Shown: positions 6,650-14,692, counted from the first letter of the stretch. The stretch: DNA of 21,077 nucleotides from Flavobacterium sp. UBA4098 (GCA_002382495.1 DFXW01000041.1:91466-112542); one strand, 5' to 3'. Numbers and translations are program-made. Notes: generated by a model not told the origin, from the letters alone.

Positions 6650-7645
6650 TTAATCCAATTGGTCTGTCAAATTTTTGAATACTTTTTTAGCATTTTTACC
6701 TTCATACAAAATGCTATACACGGCATCAATTATTGGTGTGCTGGCTCCATATCCCTGATTCAATTGATAGGCACTTTTAGTAGCATAATAGCCTTCGGCT
6801 ACCATACTCATTTCCATCATAGCACTTTTTACCGTATAGCCTTTTCCAATCATATTGCCGAACATCCTGTTTCTAGAAAAAACAGAATAACCTGTAACCA
6901 ATAAATCGCCCAAGTAAGCCGAATCATTGATGTTACGTTTCATTTTGTGTACTTTTTTGATGAATTTTTTCATCTCGCGAATGGCATTACTCATCAATAC
7001 CGATTGAAAGTTGTCGCCATAGCCTAAGCCATGAGCTATTCCTGCCGCGACGGCGTAAATGTTTTTTAACATGGCCGCATATTCGGTACCAATGATGTCA
7101 TCGGTTATTTTAGTTTTGATGTAATTGCTAGATAAATTGGCAGCTACATATGCCGCTTTTTCAGCATCTCCACATGCGATGGTTAGATACGAAAGGCGTT
7201 CTAATGCCACTTCTTCTGCATGACAAGGGCCAGTAATTACCCCAATGTTATCATAAGGAATGTTGTAATTCACATGGAAGTGTTCGCCTACAATTAAACT
7301 GGTTTCAGGAACAATTCCTTTAATGGCAGAGAAAATAATTTTGTTTTCCAGCGAAGTAGTTAAATTGGCCAATTCAGTTTCCAAAAAAGCGGAAGGAATA
7401 GCAAAAATGAGATAATCGGCATAAGCAACCGCTTCGTTAATATCGTCAGTTAATCGTAACTTATTGGTATCAAATTCCACCGAACTTAAGTAATTCGGAT
7501 TGTGTTTTTCTATTTTGATATGTTCAATTGCAGCTTCGTTTCGCATGTACCAAGCAATCTCTTGGACATTAGCGCACAGCATTTTAGCAATGGCGGTAGC
7601 CCAACTACCTCCACCAATAACTGCAAATTTTAAATTTTCGGCCAT
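6650..7645 (-). CDS. gpsA: Glycerol-3-phosphate dehydrogenase [NAD(P)+]
   Basis: GpsA reduces dihydroxyacetone phosphate to sn-glycerol 3-phosphate, the backbone for membrane phospholipids. The 331-residue length fits. The N-terminal Rossmann motif is VIGGGSWATA (residues 9-18). The family signature GPxHAEE is present as GPCHAEE at 139-145, with Cys where Ser is usual. The catalytic lysine lies in MLKNIYAVAAGIAHGLGYGDN (K194), and the C-terminal domain includes SAYLGDLLVTGYSVFSRNR, where many homologues read LGDLxxTCxSxxSRN. A good minus-strand promoter lies just upstream, and the small membrane protein gene follows 11 bp after the stop. The enzyme is cytoplasmic or peripheral to the membrane. 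Confidence 0.96.
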   Translation of the reverse strand: MAENLKFAVIGGGSWATAIAKMLCANVQEIAWYMRNEAAIEHIKIEKHNPNYLSSVEFDTNKLRLTDDINEAVAYADYLIFAIPSAFLETELANLTTSLENKIIFSAIKGIVPETSLIVGEHFHVNYNIPYDNIGVITGPCHAEEVALERLSYLTIACGDAEKAAYVAANLSSNYIKTKITDDIIGTEYAAMLKNIYAVAAGIAHGLGYGDNFQSVLMSNAIREMKKFIKKVHKMKRNINDSAYLGDLLVTGYSVFSRNRMFGNMIGKGYTVKSAMMEMSMVAEGYYATKSAYQLNQGYGASTPIIDAVYSILYEGKNAKKVFKNLTDQLD

Positions 7646-7664
7646 TTTGTATTTTGGATTTAAT

Positions 7665-7696
7665 CAAAAGTAGGTAAAAAAAATAAAAAACACCAA
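7665..7696 (-). promoter_or_regulatory. gpsA promoter (Bacteroidota type)
   Basis: On the minus strand TTG (7696-7694) and TACTTTTG (7672-7665) are separated by 21 bp. Both elements match the flavobacterial TTG / TAnnTTTG consensus, and the predicted leader to the ATG at 7645 is about 12-15 nt. Confidence 0.65.
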
Positions 7697-7875
7697 TTTA
7701 TTCCTTTTGGCATACTCAGGATTTGCGGGCTTTAGCAATAAAAAAATTAAATTCCCGTTACTTTTTTAACCCCAACGCACAATAAAAAAACACTAGTTAA
7801 CGTTGTAAACTATTATTAATGAAGTTTTTATAGTTACAATGCATTTTGAGTTAGTTAGTTTTGTTTTTGTATTTT

Positions 7876-7916
7876 AAAAAGGCGTCCCACCAAAGTTAGT
7901 AGAACGCCTTTTTTTA
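7876..7916 (-). terminator. Rho-independent terminator of the YqhD-type gene
   Basis: AAAAAGGCGT (7876-7885) pairs perfectly with ACGCCTTTTT (7904-7913) around an 18-nt loop. Read on the minus strand the stem ends in five T and lies about 10 bp after the gene's stop. T-rich flanks on both sides mean it could work in both directions. Confidence 0.8.
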
Positions 7917-7923
7917 TTGCTTA

Positions 7924-9087
7924 TTAATAACTTAATTCGACTATTTCTCGTAGTTTTTCTAAAGTAATATTTTGTCTTTCTCCTAAAGCTTTCCAACCTC
8001 TTTCTTCAAATCGGTTGACGATAAAATCGGCGGTGTTTTCAATGTTTGAGGCATTCTCAGAAATCTTGGTTTTCATTCCCATAGTATGATAAAATGCAAC
8101 CGTTGCTCCAATAGCTTCACGAGCAATCTCTTCGTCCGTTCCAGTCAATTGAAACACTCGTTTTCCGTATTGCGCTAATTTTTCTTTTTTGGTTTCAAAT
8201 AAGACACGGTATAGGTTTGGACCAATTATAGCTAATGTTCTAGCGTGGTCAATATTGTACAACGCAGTTAACTCATGGCCTATCATATGAGTTGCCCAGT
8301 CTGATGGAACCCCTTTTTGAATCAATCCGTTCAATGCCATGGTACAGCTCCACATAAAGTTGGAAGCCAAGGCATAATCAGTTGGGTTTTCAACCACTTT
8401 TGGACCTATTTCTACTAAGGTTTGCAGTATACTTTCGGCAATTCGATCTTGTAAATAGCCTTCATGTGGGTAGGTTAAATATTGTTCTAAAACGTGGACA
8501 TAAGCATCAATTACCCCATTTTGCAATTGTCTTTTGGGTAACGAAGCGATCACTGTTGGGTCGCAAATTGAAAATTTTGGAAACATAGCTGACCCGCCAA
8601 AATCAAGTTTTTCTTGTGTTGCTTTAATTGAAACAACCGAACCTGAATTCATTTCACTTCCTGTAGCAGGTAACGTTAGAATGGTTCCAAAAGGCACTAC
8701 ATCAGCCCCTTCTTTGAAGAGGATTCTTTTGTGCAAAATGTCGATCGGATCTCCTTCAAATTTGGCAGCAGCCGAAATGAATTTTACGCCGTCGATAACA
8801 CTTCCACCACCAACAGCTAAAATGAAATCTATTTTTTGTTCGCGAATGATCTCCACTGCTTTCATTAAGGTTTCGAAATAGGGATTGGCTTCGATTCCGC
8901 CAAATTCAACTACATTAAAACCTTCAAGCGCTTTTTTTACTTGGTCGTAAATTCCGTTTTTGAAAATACTACCACCGCCGTAAGCGACTAGTATTTTTGA
9001 TTCTTTAGGAATCAGAGTACTTACTTTTTCTATTTCTCCTTTTCCAAAAACTAATTTGACAGGATTGTATAATTCGAAATTCAACAT
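7924..9087 (-). CDS. yqhD: Iron-type alcohol dehydrogenase, YqhD-like NADPH-dependent aldehyde reductase
   Basis: The 387 residues equal the length of E. coli YqhD and align with it without visible gaps at key sites. Shared segments include the N-terminal LVFGKG, LVAYGGGS, VVEFGGIEANP, FILAVGGGSVIDG (residues 88-100), LTLPATGSEMNSG (138-149), and NGLIQKGVPSDWATHMIGHELTA. The expected metal ligands are D194 and H198 (GVIDAYVH), H267 and H281, at the same numbering as in YqhD. This family reduces short-chain and lipid-peroxidation aldehydes with NADPH in the cytosol and is thought to protect against reactive aldehydes. It appears monocistronic, with a strong terminator downstream and only a weak promoter-like TATCTTTA upstream. 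The butanol dehydrogenases (BdhA/B) are a close alternative name; substrate range cannot be read from sequence. Confidence 0.88.
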   Translation of the reverse strand: MLNFELYNPVKLVFGKGEIEKVSTLIPKESKILVAYGGGSIFKNGIYDQVKKALEGFNVVEFGGIEANPYFETLMKAVEIIREQKIDFILAVGGGSVIDGVKFISAAAKFEGDPIDILHKRILFKEGADVVPFGTILTLPATGSEMNSGSVVSIKATQEKLDFGGSAMFPKFSICDPTVIASLPKRQLQNGVIDAYVHVLEQYLTYPHEGYLQDRIAESILQTLVEIGPKVVENPTDYALASNFMWSCTMALNGLIQKGVPSDWATHMIGHELTALYNIDHARTLAIIGPNLYRVLFETKKEKLAQYGKRVFQLTGTDEEIAREAIGATVAFYHTMGMKTKISENASNIENTADFIVNRFEERGWKALGERQNITLEKLREIVELSY

Positions 9088-9103
9088 AGGGATAAGTTTT
9101 AAT

Positions 9104-9130
9104 TAAAGATACGCTATTAAGCGACAGCAA
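9104..9130 (-). promoter_or_regulatory. Weak promoter candidate for the YqhD-type gene
   Basis: On the minus strand TATCTTTA (9111-9104) matches 7 of 8 positions in a TAnnTTTG search. A TTG lies at 9130-9128 with a 16-bp spacer. Location is right (about 20 bp upstream of the ATG), but the match is imperfect. Confidence 0.3.
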
Positions 9131-9160
9131 TTGAGTAAACAACTGTTACTAGTAATCGGT

Positions 9161-9751
9161 TTATTTTTTGTAAAAATTATTGTGGTCAATGTATTCCCAA
9201 ACCTTTGTAGGCAGTAATGGTAATACATTTTTGCCTTTTTTGATATTTTCTCTAATTGAAGTGGAAGAGATCTCTACGACAGGTGCGTCTATCATATGGA
9301 TTTTTAGATGATTTTTGAAAATACTATTTTCAGAGGGATCAGCAGTAGTAGCAATTCTTGGATAGACATAAATATCGTGATGCGCTAAAATAGCTTCATA
9401 ATTTTTCCATTTGTGGAAGGATCTCAAATTATCTTCGCCCATAATTAAAGAAAACCTATATTCTGGAAATTTTTCTTCCAAATGAACCAAAGTATTCACT
9501 GTATAATTGGGTTGCGAAAGTTTGAACTCTATATCGGAAGGTTTGATTTTTGGAAAATCTTCGGTTGCCAAAAACACCATTTCTAATCGGTGATGATCAG
9601 CCAATAAGGTACTTTTCTTTTTTAACGGATTGTGTGGCGTAACCACCATCCAAACTTGGTCTAAATCGGCGTGTTCTGCCATGTGGTTGGCAATAATTAA
9701 ATGCCCCACATGAATAGGATTGAACGTTCCAAAATATAGACCTATTTTCAT
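9161..9751 (-). CDS. nadD: Nicotinate-nucleotide adenylyltransferase
   Basis: NadD joins ATP and nicotinate mononucleotide to make deamido-NAD in NAD synthesis. At 196 residues it has the family length. The nucleotidyltransferase motif is GLYFGTFNPIHVGHLIIA (residues 4-21, with HVGH as the (H/T)xGH signature). The second signature ISSTSIRENIKKGK lies near the C-terminus. LIMGEDNLRSFHKWKNYEAI is the usual MGxDxxxxFxxW segment, and TPHNPLKKK is also typical. It is the last gene of a yicC-gmk-nadD operon; the start is 14 bp after the gmk stop. The ATG follows the gmk end with an A/T-rich leader and no clear Shine-Dalgarno. Confidence 0.95.
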   Translation of the reverse strand: MKIGLYFGTFNPIHVGHLIIANHMAEHADLDQVWMVVTPHNPLKKKSTLLADHHRLEMVFLATEDFPKIKPSDIEFKLSQPNYTVNTLVHLEEKFPEYRFSLIMGEDNLRSFHKWKNYEAILAHHDIYVYPRIATTADPSENSIFKNHLKIHMIDAPVVEISSTSIRENIKKGKNVLPLLPTKVWEYIDHNNFYKK

Positions 9752-9765
9752 AGATTTAGTAATTA

Positions 9766-10335
9766 CTATTTAGAAATAAATGCTTTCACTAATTGATTCG
9801 CTTCGTCTAAGGCGACCTCTAAATCGTAGTTTTTAATCACCACATCAAATTGCGGAGCTGTAGCCAATTCTACGTGGGCTTTTGCTATGCGCATATTGAT
9901 TTTTTCTTCGGTTTCAGTAGAGCGTTCTTTCAATCTGCGTTTCAATTCGTCCACACTTGGTGGTTTTACGAAAACTGCTAAAGTTTCTTCAGGAAATTTA
10001 GATTTGATTCGCAATCCGCCTGCAACATCAATATCAAAAATCACATTTTTGCCTTTGGCCCAAATGCGTTCTACTTCGCTTTTTAAAGTGCCGTAAAAAT
10101 TATCGCGGTACACTTCTTCCCATTCCACAAAATCTTCGTTTTTGATGTGCTGTTTGAATTGGTCTAACGACATAAAATAATAGTCTTTTCCATTCACTTC
10201 TTCGCCACGCGGTTCGCGAGTCGCTGCCGAAATGGAGAATTCCAAATTCAAATCGGCTTGTGCCAATAAATGCCTTACTATAGTTGTTTTTCCCGAACCT
10301 GATGGTGCTGAGAATACGATTAATTTCCCTTTCAT
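9766..10335 (-). CDS. gmk: Guanylate kinase
   Basis: Gmk phosphorylates GMP to GDP with ATP in purine nucleotide metabolism. The 189 residues start with the P-loop region KLIVFSAPSGSGKTTIVRHLL (motif APSGSGKTT at about 10-18). Next come the GMP-binding segment FSISAATREPRGEEVNGKDYYF and the EDFVEWEEVYRDNFYGTLKSEV stretch. VIFDIDVAGGLRIKSKFPE carries the conserved DIDVxGG, and RRLKERSTETEEKINMR forms the lid. All expected functional residues are present. It lies 14 bp after yicC and 14 bp before nadD on the same strand, so the three genes are very likely one transcript. Confidence 0.97.
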   Translation of the reverse strand: MKGKLIVFSAPSGSGKTTIVRHLLAQADLNLEFSISAATREPRGEEVNGKDYYFMSLDQFKQHIKNEDFVEWEEVYRDNFYGTLKSEVERIWAKGKNVIFDIDVAGGLRIKSKFPEETLAVFVKPPSVDELKRRLKERSTETEEKINMRIAKAHVELATAPQFDVVIKNYDLEVALDEANQLVKAFISK

Positions 10336-10349
10336 AGTATGCTAATTAT

Positions 10350-11210
10350 TTAAAGAACATTCAATACTTGTTCTTTAATTTTCTCTAATTCGTCTTTCAT
10401 TTGAACGACTAATTTTTGCATTTGTGCATGATTCGATTTAGAACCCATGGTATTGATTTCTCTTCCCATTTCTTGAGTAATAAAACCTAATTTTCTACCA
10501 TTTGCTTCCGTACCTTTAATCGTTTCCAAGAAATAATCTAGGTGATTTGTCAAACGTACTTTCTCTTCGGTAATATCTAATTTCTCTAGGTAATAAATCA
10601 ATTCTTGTTCAAATCGGTTTTCATCAACAGCCACTTTTAATTCTGTAATGGCATTGTGCAAACGGTCTTTGATAGTTTTAACGCGTTCGTGATCTAAAGC
10701 CAAAGCTTCATTCATGTATTGGCGAATATTAGCAATGCGCAATTGAAATTCTTTTTCTAGCGATTGACCTTCGTCTCTTCTAAATGTCAAAATATTTTGA
10801 AGGGCTTCGGCAATAGCCGTTTCAATTTGAGCCCAGTCATTTTCGTCAATTTCTTCGCGTTCCGTTTTCATTGTATCCGGCATACGAATGGCCATTTTCA
10901 TTAATTCCACTTCATCAGCTTCGGTATAAACAGCTCTTAATTGTTCCATGTAGGCTTTTACGATCGGCACATTGACTTTAGTCGAAGTTTGTTCAGCAGT
11001 ACTTTCGATGAAAATCGAAAAATCTACTTTTCCTCTTTCCAGTTGTAGTGCAATTTGGTTGCGTAAACCCAATTCCATTTCGCGGTAAAGCGAAGGCATT
11101 CTCACATTTAAATCGAGTCCTTTACTGTTTAAAGATTTTACTTCTACCGTGATTTTTTTGGTTGGTAATTGCAAAGTGGCTTTACCAAAACCAGTCATTG
11201 ATTGTATCAT
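10350..11210 (-). CDS. yicC: YicC family endoribonuclease
   Basis: The 286-residue protein starts with the family hallmark MIQSMTGFGKA and continues with VEVKSLNSKGLDLNVRMPS. Its C-terminal part contains the conserved FLETIKGTEANGRKLGFITQEMGREINTMGSKSN, where the family core is GRKLxFLxQEMxREINTxGSK. E. coli YicC is an endoribonuclease that takes part in small-RNA turnover (the RyhB system); activity in Bacteroidota is inferred from homology. The central region is helical and rich in charge. It is the first gene of the yicC-gmk-nadD operon. A TACATTTG box lies 22-29 bp upstream of the ATG. Confidence 0.93.
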   Translation of the reverse strand: MIQSMTGFGKATLQLPTKKITVEVKSLNSKGLDLNVRMPSLYREMELGLRNQIALQLERGKVDFSIFIESTAEQTSTKVNVPIVKAYMEQLRAVYTEADEVELMKMAIRMPDTMKTEREEIDENDWAQIETAIAEALQNILTFRRDEGQSLEKEFQLRIANIRQYMNEALALDHERVKTIKDRLHNAITELKVAVDENRFEQELIYYLEKLDITEEKVRLTNHLDYFLETIKGTEANGRKLGFITQEMGREINTMGSKSNHAQMQKLVVQMKDELEKIKEQVLNVL

Positions 11211-11231
11211 ATATGAATTGTGTAATATCTA

Positions 11232-11239
11232 CAAATGTA
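11232..11239 (-). promoter_or_regulatory. Putative yicC-gmk-nadD promoter -7 element
   Basis: Minus-strand TACATTTG (11239-11232) matches TAnnTTTG and would give a leader of about 15 nt. Any -33 element would fall inside the 3' end of the upstream transporter gene, and I see no TTG at the right distance. Confidence 0.5.
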
Positions 11240-11247
11240 TTGAAATT

Positions 11248-12147
11248 TTAGGATTTCTTTAGGGTAACCAGATAAACCCCACTAAAAATTAGGGCTGCCG
11301 AGATTATTTTACCGCCATTCAACTCATCTTTTCCTAATCCGATGGCAAAAATGGTAGCAAATAATGGTTGTAAATAAATAAAAACAGCCACGGTATTAGG
11401 GCTCAATTCTTTCATTGAAAGTAAATTCAACAAGTAGTTGATAAAGGTCGAAAAGAAAATAACAAAGCCAATTTTCCAGAAAATACTATTGGGTACTATG
11501 GCCCAATTGACGGTTTGAAAAACACTCCAACCAAAAGGTAATACTATAAAAAAACCGGCCAAGTACAACCATTTTACAAAAGTAAAAGCGTTGTAGGTGT
11601 GCATTAATTTTTTAACAATGATGAGGTAAAATCCATACGAAATAGCATTAATTAAGACTAGCAAATTGCCTAAACCGGCATTGGGAGCATTACCTACCGA
11701 TTTGCCATACAGAATGAGAAAAGTAGTTCCAACTAGACCTAGAACTAATCCGGTAATCATTCGTTTTCGCATGCGCTCTTTCAAAATAATAGCTGAAAGT
11801 ACCAAAACAATCATTGGTGTAGACACCATAATTACCGCTGCACTAATCGGCGAGGTTAAGCTTAGCCCTTTGAAAAAACAAAGCATATTGACTGCTATTC
11901 CAAAGAATGCCGCTGCGATAATTCTTGGAACATCCGAACGACTGATTTTTTCTGAAGGGATTTTGCCGCTGAGTTTCATAAGAATCCAAACTAACCAAAA
12001 CAATAAGGTAGCGCCACCCACACGCAATACAATAAATCCGTAAGCATCCAAATACTGCGGCATGACATCTTTAGCGATTGTAAACGTCATTCCGTAAATA
12101 ATGGAAACTAAAGTAGCGGCTAATAAAGCAAGATTTCGCTTTGTCAT
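11248..12147 (-). CDS. EamA/DMT-family transporter, ten membrane helices
   Basis: This 299-residue hydrophobic protein has about ten transmembrane segments in two similar halves, the standard double-EamA layout of the drug/metabolite transporter superfamily. Segments include LALLAATLVSIIYGMTFTIAK at the start, FIVLRVGGATLLFWLVWILM, PISAAVIMVSTPMIVLVLSAI, RMITGLVLGLVGTTFLILYG at mid-protein, and LSPNTVAVFIYLQPLFATIFAI near the end. The last two fit the conserved pattern of each repeat ending. Substrates in this family vary (amino acids, metabolites, drugs) and cannot be deduced here. Its ATG overlaps the stop of the upstream arsC-like gene by one base (TAATG), so the two are translationally coupled. 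The product is in the inner membrane. Confidence 0.87.
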   Translation of the reverse strand: MTKRNLALLAATLVSIIYGMTFTIAKDVMPQYLDAYGFIVLRVGGATLLFWLVWILMKLSGKIPSEKISRSDVPRIIAAAFFGIAVNMLCFFKGLSLTSPISAAVIMVSTPMIVLVLSAIILKERMRKRMITGLVLGLVGTTFLILYGKSVGNAPNAGLGNLLVLINAISYGFYLIIVKKLMHTYNAFTFVKWLYLAGFFIVLPFGWSVFQTVNWAIVPNSIFWKIGFVIFFSTFINYLLNLLSMKELSPNTVAVFIYLQPLFATIFAIGLGKDELNGGKIISAALIFSGVYLVTLKKS

Positions 12148-12497
12148 TAGCTCAATGCTTTATGAACTTGAAGAATGTTTTGTTGGCTGTTGCCAATGTA
12201 GATTGCGCCGTTAATAATAAAAACGGGACGACTTAGAAAAGTATAATGCTCTAAGATGTATTTTTTAAAATCGGCTTCGGTAGGCGCTTTATCTTTTAAT
12301 CCTAAGGACTTGTATAATTGTGCTTTTTTGCTAAAAAGCGCTTCATAACTTCCCGATAATTGGAGCATTTCGTCTAATTGCTCTTCAGTAATTGGATCTT
12401 GTTTGATGTCGTGAAAAACCAAATCGTGTCCTTTTGGCAAGGCTTTGATGATTTTTCGACAGGTATCGCAGGAAGCGAGGTAGTATATTTTGTTCAT
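12147..12497 (-). CDS. ArsC/Spx-family thioredoxin-fold protein, 116 aa
   Basis: The protein has the short thioredoxin-like fold of the ArsC/Spx/YffB family: a first strand IYYLAS, then the redox motif C10-D-T-C13-R-K, ending with TFLSRPVFIINGAIYIGN. R90-P91 matches the family's conserved Arg-Pro. True ArsC has a single catalytic Cys with CGTSR-like context; the CxxC here is closer to Spx/MgsR or uncharacterised reductases. I would not call it an arsenate reductase: no ars genes are near. It is the first gene of a two-gene unit with the EamA transporter. Oxidoreductase or regulator are both possible. Confidence 0.8.
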   Translation of the reverse strand: MNKIYYLASCDTCRKIIKALPKGHDLVFHDIKQDPITEEQLDEMLQLSGSYEALFSKKAQLYKSLGLKDKAPTEADFKKYILEHYTFLSRPVFIINGAIYIGNSQQNILQVHKALS

Positions 12498-12583
12498 TTT
12501 GAAACGAGATTACTTTTTTGCAAAGAAAATCCATTTGAAACTTAAAATGTTTATTTTTAGCAAAATTTTCAAATCAATACCCA

Positions 12584-13039
12584 ATGGAACAGACATTCGA
12601 ACTGAACAGAACGAGCCGAAAATTAATCGCCCCTTTTCTTGAGGACTTTAGCTTGGAACAGCTCAATACAATTCCGAAAGGATTTTCTAACACTTTATTT
12701 TGGAATGTTGCTCACGTTGTAGTAACGCAACAGTTGTTGATTTACAAACTTTCAGGTTTGAACATGTTGGTTTCAGACGAATTGGTGGACAAATACAAAA
12801 AAGGTACCCGTCCAGAACAACCCGCAACCCAAGCAGAAGTGGATGAAATCAAAGGCTTACTATTTGATCTTATTGATCAAACGCAAGCCGATTATGGAAG
12901 TGGGGTATTTACCCAATTTACAGAATATCCTACCTCAAGTGGTTTTGTTTTGAAAAATGTTAAACATGCCATGGCGTACAATAATTTTCACGAAGGACTT
13001 CATTTGGGAATTTGCATGAGTTTGGCAAAATTACTTTAA
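12584..13039 (+). CDS. DinB-family (DinB_2-like) four-helix protein
   Basis: The 151 residues fit the DinB/YfiT superfamily of four-helix bundles. The N-terminal helix is EQTFELNRTSRKLIAPFLEDF, and three histidines sit where the family binds a divalent metal: H44 (FWNVAHVVVTQQ), and H136 and H140 (NNFHEGLHLGICMSL). Family members include bacillithiol or mycothiol S-transferases and many proteins of unknown role; despite the name most are not damage-inducible. No neighbouring thiol-biosynthesis gene points to a substrate. It is divergent from the arsC-like gene, with 86 bp between. The start lies in the context CAATACCCAATG, without a Shine-Dalgarno. Confidence 0.82.
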   Translation: MEQTFELNRTSRKLIAPFLEDFSLEQLNTIPKGFSNTLFWNVAHVVVTQQLLIYKLSGLNMLVSDELVDKYKKGTRPEQPATQAEVDEIKGLLFDLIDQTQADYGSGVFTQFTEYPTSSGFVLKNVKHAMAYNNFHEGLHLGICMSLAKLL

Positions 13040-13079
13040 TTACCGCTAAAATAAACCAATTGATTTTTTACAATTATTG

Positions 13080-13099
13080 CGAAAACTATATCGTTTTCG
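13080..13099 (+). terminator. Possible weak terminator after the DinB-family gene
   Basis: CGAAAAC (13080-13086) pairs with GTTTTCG (13093-13099) around a 6-nt loop, extendable by a G-T pair and two A-T pairs. A T-rich but broken tract (AAATTTTATT) follows. The poor U-run makes termination uncertain. Confidence 0.35.
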
Positions 13100-13181
13100 T
13101 AAATTTTATTATTGGTAATGCAAATTTCTTTAAAATAGCTTGTTAAAACAATAATTCTTCAAATAAATCCAAAAAATATCG

Positions 13182-13212
13182 TTGAAATATTCTTCGTTTA
13201 CAACTATCTTTG
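13182..13212 (+). promoter_or_regulatory. gdhA promoter (Bacteroidota type)
   Basis: TTG at 13182-13184 and TATCTTTG at 13205-13212 are 20 bp apart, an excellent match to TTG / TAnnTTTG. The predicted leader is about 70 nt, the longest clear leader in the window. It has no recognisable riboswitch fold. Confidence 0.7.
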
Positions 13213-13290
13213 TTTGAGTTACGAAATCGATTTCTTATAAATGGTGGTAACCAAAAATCAATTGTATTGACCTAAATAGCGTCCTTAAAA

Positions 13291-14634
13291 ATGGAAGAAA
13301 AAATAAATCAATTTATGGCTTTGGTAGAAGCCAAAAATCCAAACGAACCCGAATTCATTCAAGCGGTTAGAGAATTTGCTGAAACCGTAATTCCTTTTAT
13401 ATCTGAGCGAAAAAAATACGATGGTAAAAACATCTTACTTCGTATTGCCGAGCCAGAGCGTTCGATCATTTTTAGAGTGCCTTGGGTAGATGACAAAGGA
13501 GAAATTATCGTTAACCGTGGTTTTAGAATTCAAATGAATTCGGCTATTGGTCCGTATAAAGGCGGAATTCGTTTTCATCATACCGTGAACTTATCGGTAT
13601 TGAAGTTTTTAGCCTTCGAACAAGTTTTCAAAAATAGCTTGACTACACTGCCAATGGGTGGTGGAAAAGGAGGTTCTGATTTTGATCCGGAAGGAAAATC
13701 GGATGGCGAAATCATGCGTTTTTGTCAATCGTTTATGACCGAATTATGTCGTCATATTGGACCTGACTTGGATGTTCCTGCGGGAGACATTGGAGTTGGC
13801 GCCAGAGAAATTGGTTACTTATTCGGACAATACAAACGCATTCGCAATGAATTTACGGGAGTATTAACCGGAAAAGGATTGGCCTATGGCGGTTCTTTAA
13901 TTCGCCCAGAAGCTACCGGATACGGTGTAGTGTATTTTACAGAGCAAATGTTGCATTCTATTGGTCAAGACATTAAAGGAAAAACCGTAGCTATTTCTGG
14001 TTTTGGAAATGTAGCTTGGGGAGTTGCTTTAAAAGTGAACGAACTAGGTGGAAAAGTGGTTACGATATCGGGTCCTGATGGCTATATTTATGATCAAGAC
14101 GGAATTTCAGGAGAAAAAATCGACTTCATGTTAGAGTTAAGAGCACGCGGTGATAACAAAGCCGAGGCCTATTTAGAGAAATATCCTAAGGCTGTTTTCC
14201 ACAAAGGGAAAAGTCCTTGGGAAGCCAAAGTAGATATCGCGATTCCATGTGCAACTCAAAACGAGTTGAACGAGCAAGATGCTAAAAATTTAATTGCCAA
14301 TGGGGTAATTTGTGTAACGGAAGCGGCGAATATGCCGTGTACCTTAGAAGCCATTAAATTATTCTTAGAAAACAAAGTGCTTTTTGCTCCAGGTAAAGCT
14401 GCGAATGCAGGTGGAGTAGCAGCTTCTGGTTTAGAAATGACCCAAAACTCGATTCGTTTGAATTGGACGAGCGAGGAAGTAGATGCGCGATTGAAAGACA
14501 TTATGGTGGGAATCCACAATCAATGTAAAAAATATGGTGCCGAAGAAGATGGCTATGTTAATTATGTAAAAGGAGCCAATATCGCTGGATTTGTAAAAGT
14601 GGCTGATGCTATGCTAGCACAAGGAGTGGTATAA
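13291..14634 (+). CDS. gdhA: Glutamate dehydrogenase, NADP-type
   Basis: GdhA interconverts 2-oxoglutarate plus ammonia and glutamate. The 447 residues are the length of the hexameric, mostly NADP-dependent bacterial class. Catalytic and substrate-binding residues are visible: K90 (IGPYKGGIRFH), K114, K126 in the signature LPMGGGKGGSDFDPEGKSD, and D166 (VPAGDIGVGAREIGYL). The C-terminal Rossmann domain starts near VAISGFGNVAWGVALK. LTGKGLAYGGSLIRPEATGYGVVYF is also typical. Coenzyme assignment to NADP is by class similarity. It has its own promoter and a strong terminator, so it is probably a single-gene transcript whose expression can follow nitrogen supply. Confidence 0.97.
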   Translation: MEEKINQFMALVEAKNPNEPEFIQAVREFAETVIPFISERKKYDGKNILLRIAEPERSIIFRVPWVDDKGEIIVNRGFRIQMNSAIGPYKGGIRFHHTVNLSVLKFLAFEQVFKNSLTTLPMGGGKGGSDFDPEGKSDGEIMRFCQSFMTELCRHIGPDLDVPAGDIGVGAREIGYLFGQYKRIRNEFTGVLTGKGLAYGGSLIRPEATGYGVVYFTEQMLHSIGQDIKGKTVAISGFGNVAWGVALKVNELGGKVVTISGPDGYIYDQDGISGEKIDFMLELRARGDNKAEAYLEKYPKAVFHKGKSPWEAKVDIAIPCATQNELNEQDAKNLIANGVICVTEAANMPCTLEAIKLFLENKVLFAPGKAANAGGVAASGLEMTQNSIRLNWTSEEVDARLKDIMVGIHNQCKKYGAEEDGYVNYVKGANIAGFVKVADAMLAQGVV

Positions 14635-14655
14635 AATACTATTAATTCAAATGTT

Positions 14656-14692
14656 AAAAACCTTCTTTCGACTTTTCGGGAGAAGGTTTTTT
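14656..14692 (+). terminator. Rho-independent terminator of gdhA
   Basis: AAAAACCTTCT (14656-14666) pairs perfectly over 11 bp with AGAAGGTTTTT (14681-14691) around a 14-nt loop, and a T-run ends the stem. It lies 21 bp after the gdhA stop. Confidence 0.88.

Larger units (their letters stand above)
7646..7923. other. Intergenic region of 278 bp between gpsA and the YqhD-type gene
   Basis: This gap holds the gpsA promoter at one end and the terminator of the 7924-9087 gene at the other. Between them it is very AT-rich. An imperfect palindrome, TAGTTAAC / GTAAACTA (7794-7801 and 7805-7812, 7 of 8 pairs), could be an operator or chance. A TAGTTTTG box on the + strand (7856-7863) sits directly before the terminator hairpin and so has no obvious product. 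I found no convincing small ORF or RNA gene. Confidence 0.5.

Noticed and set aside
11666..12043. A 125-aa open frame on the + strand inside the EamA transporter gene
   Set aside because: It is antisense to a clear ten-helix membrane protein, and its product (rich in Pro, Arg, Ile) looks like a mirror of the membrane codons. No promoter or start context supports it.
12147..12497. Arsenate reductase in an arsenic resistance operon
   Set aside because: The redox motif is CxxC rather than the ArsC type, and no arsR, arsB or acr3 gene is nearby.
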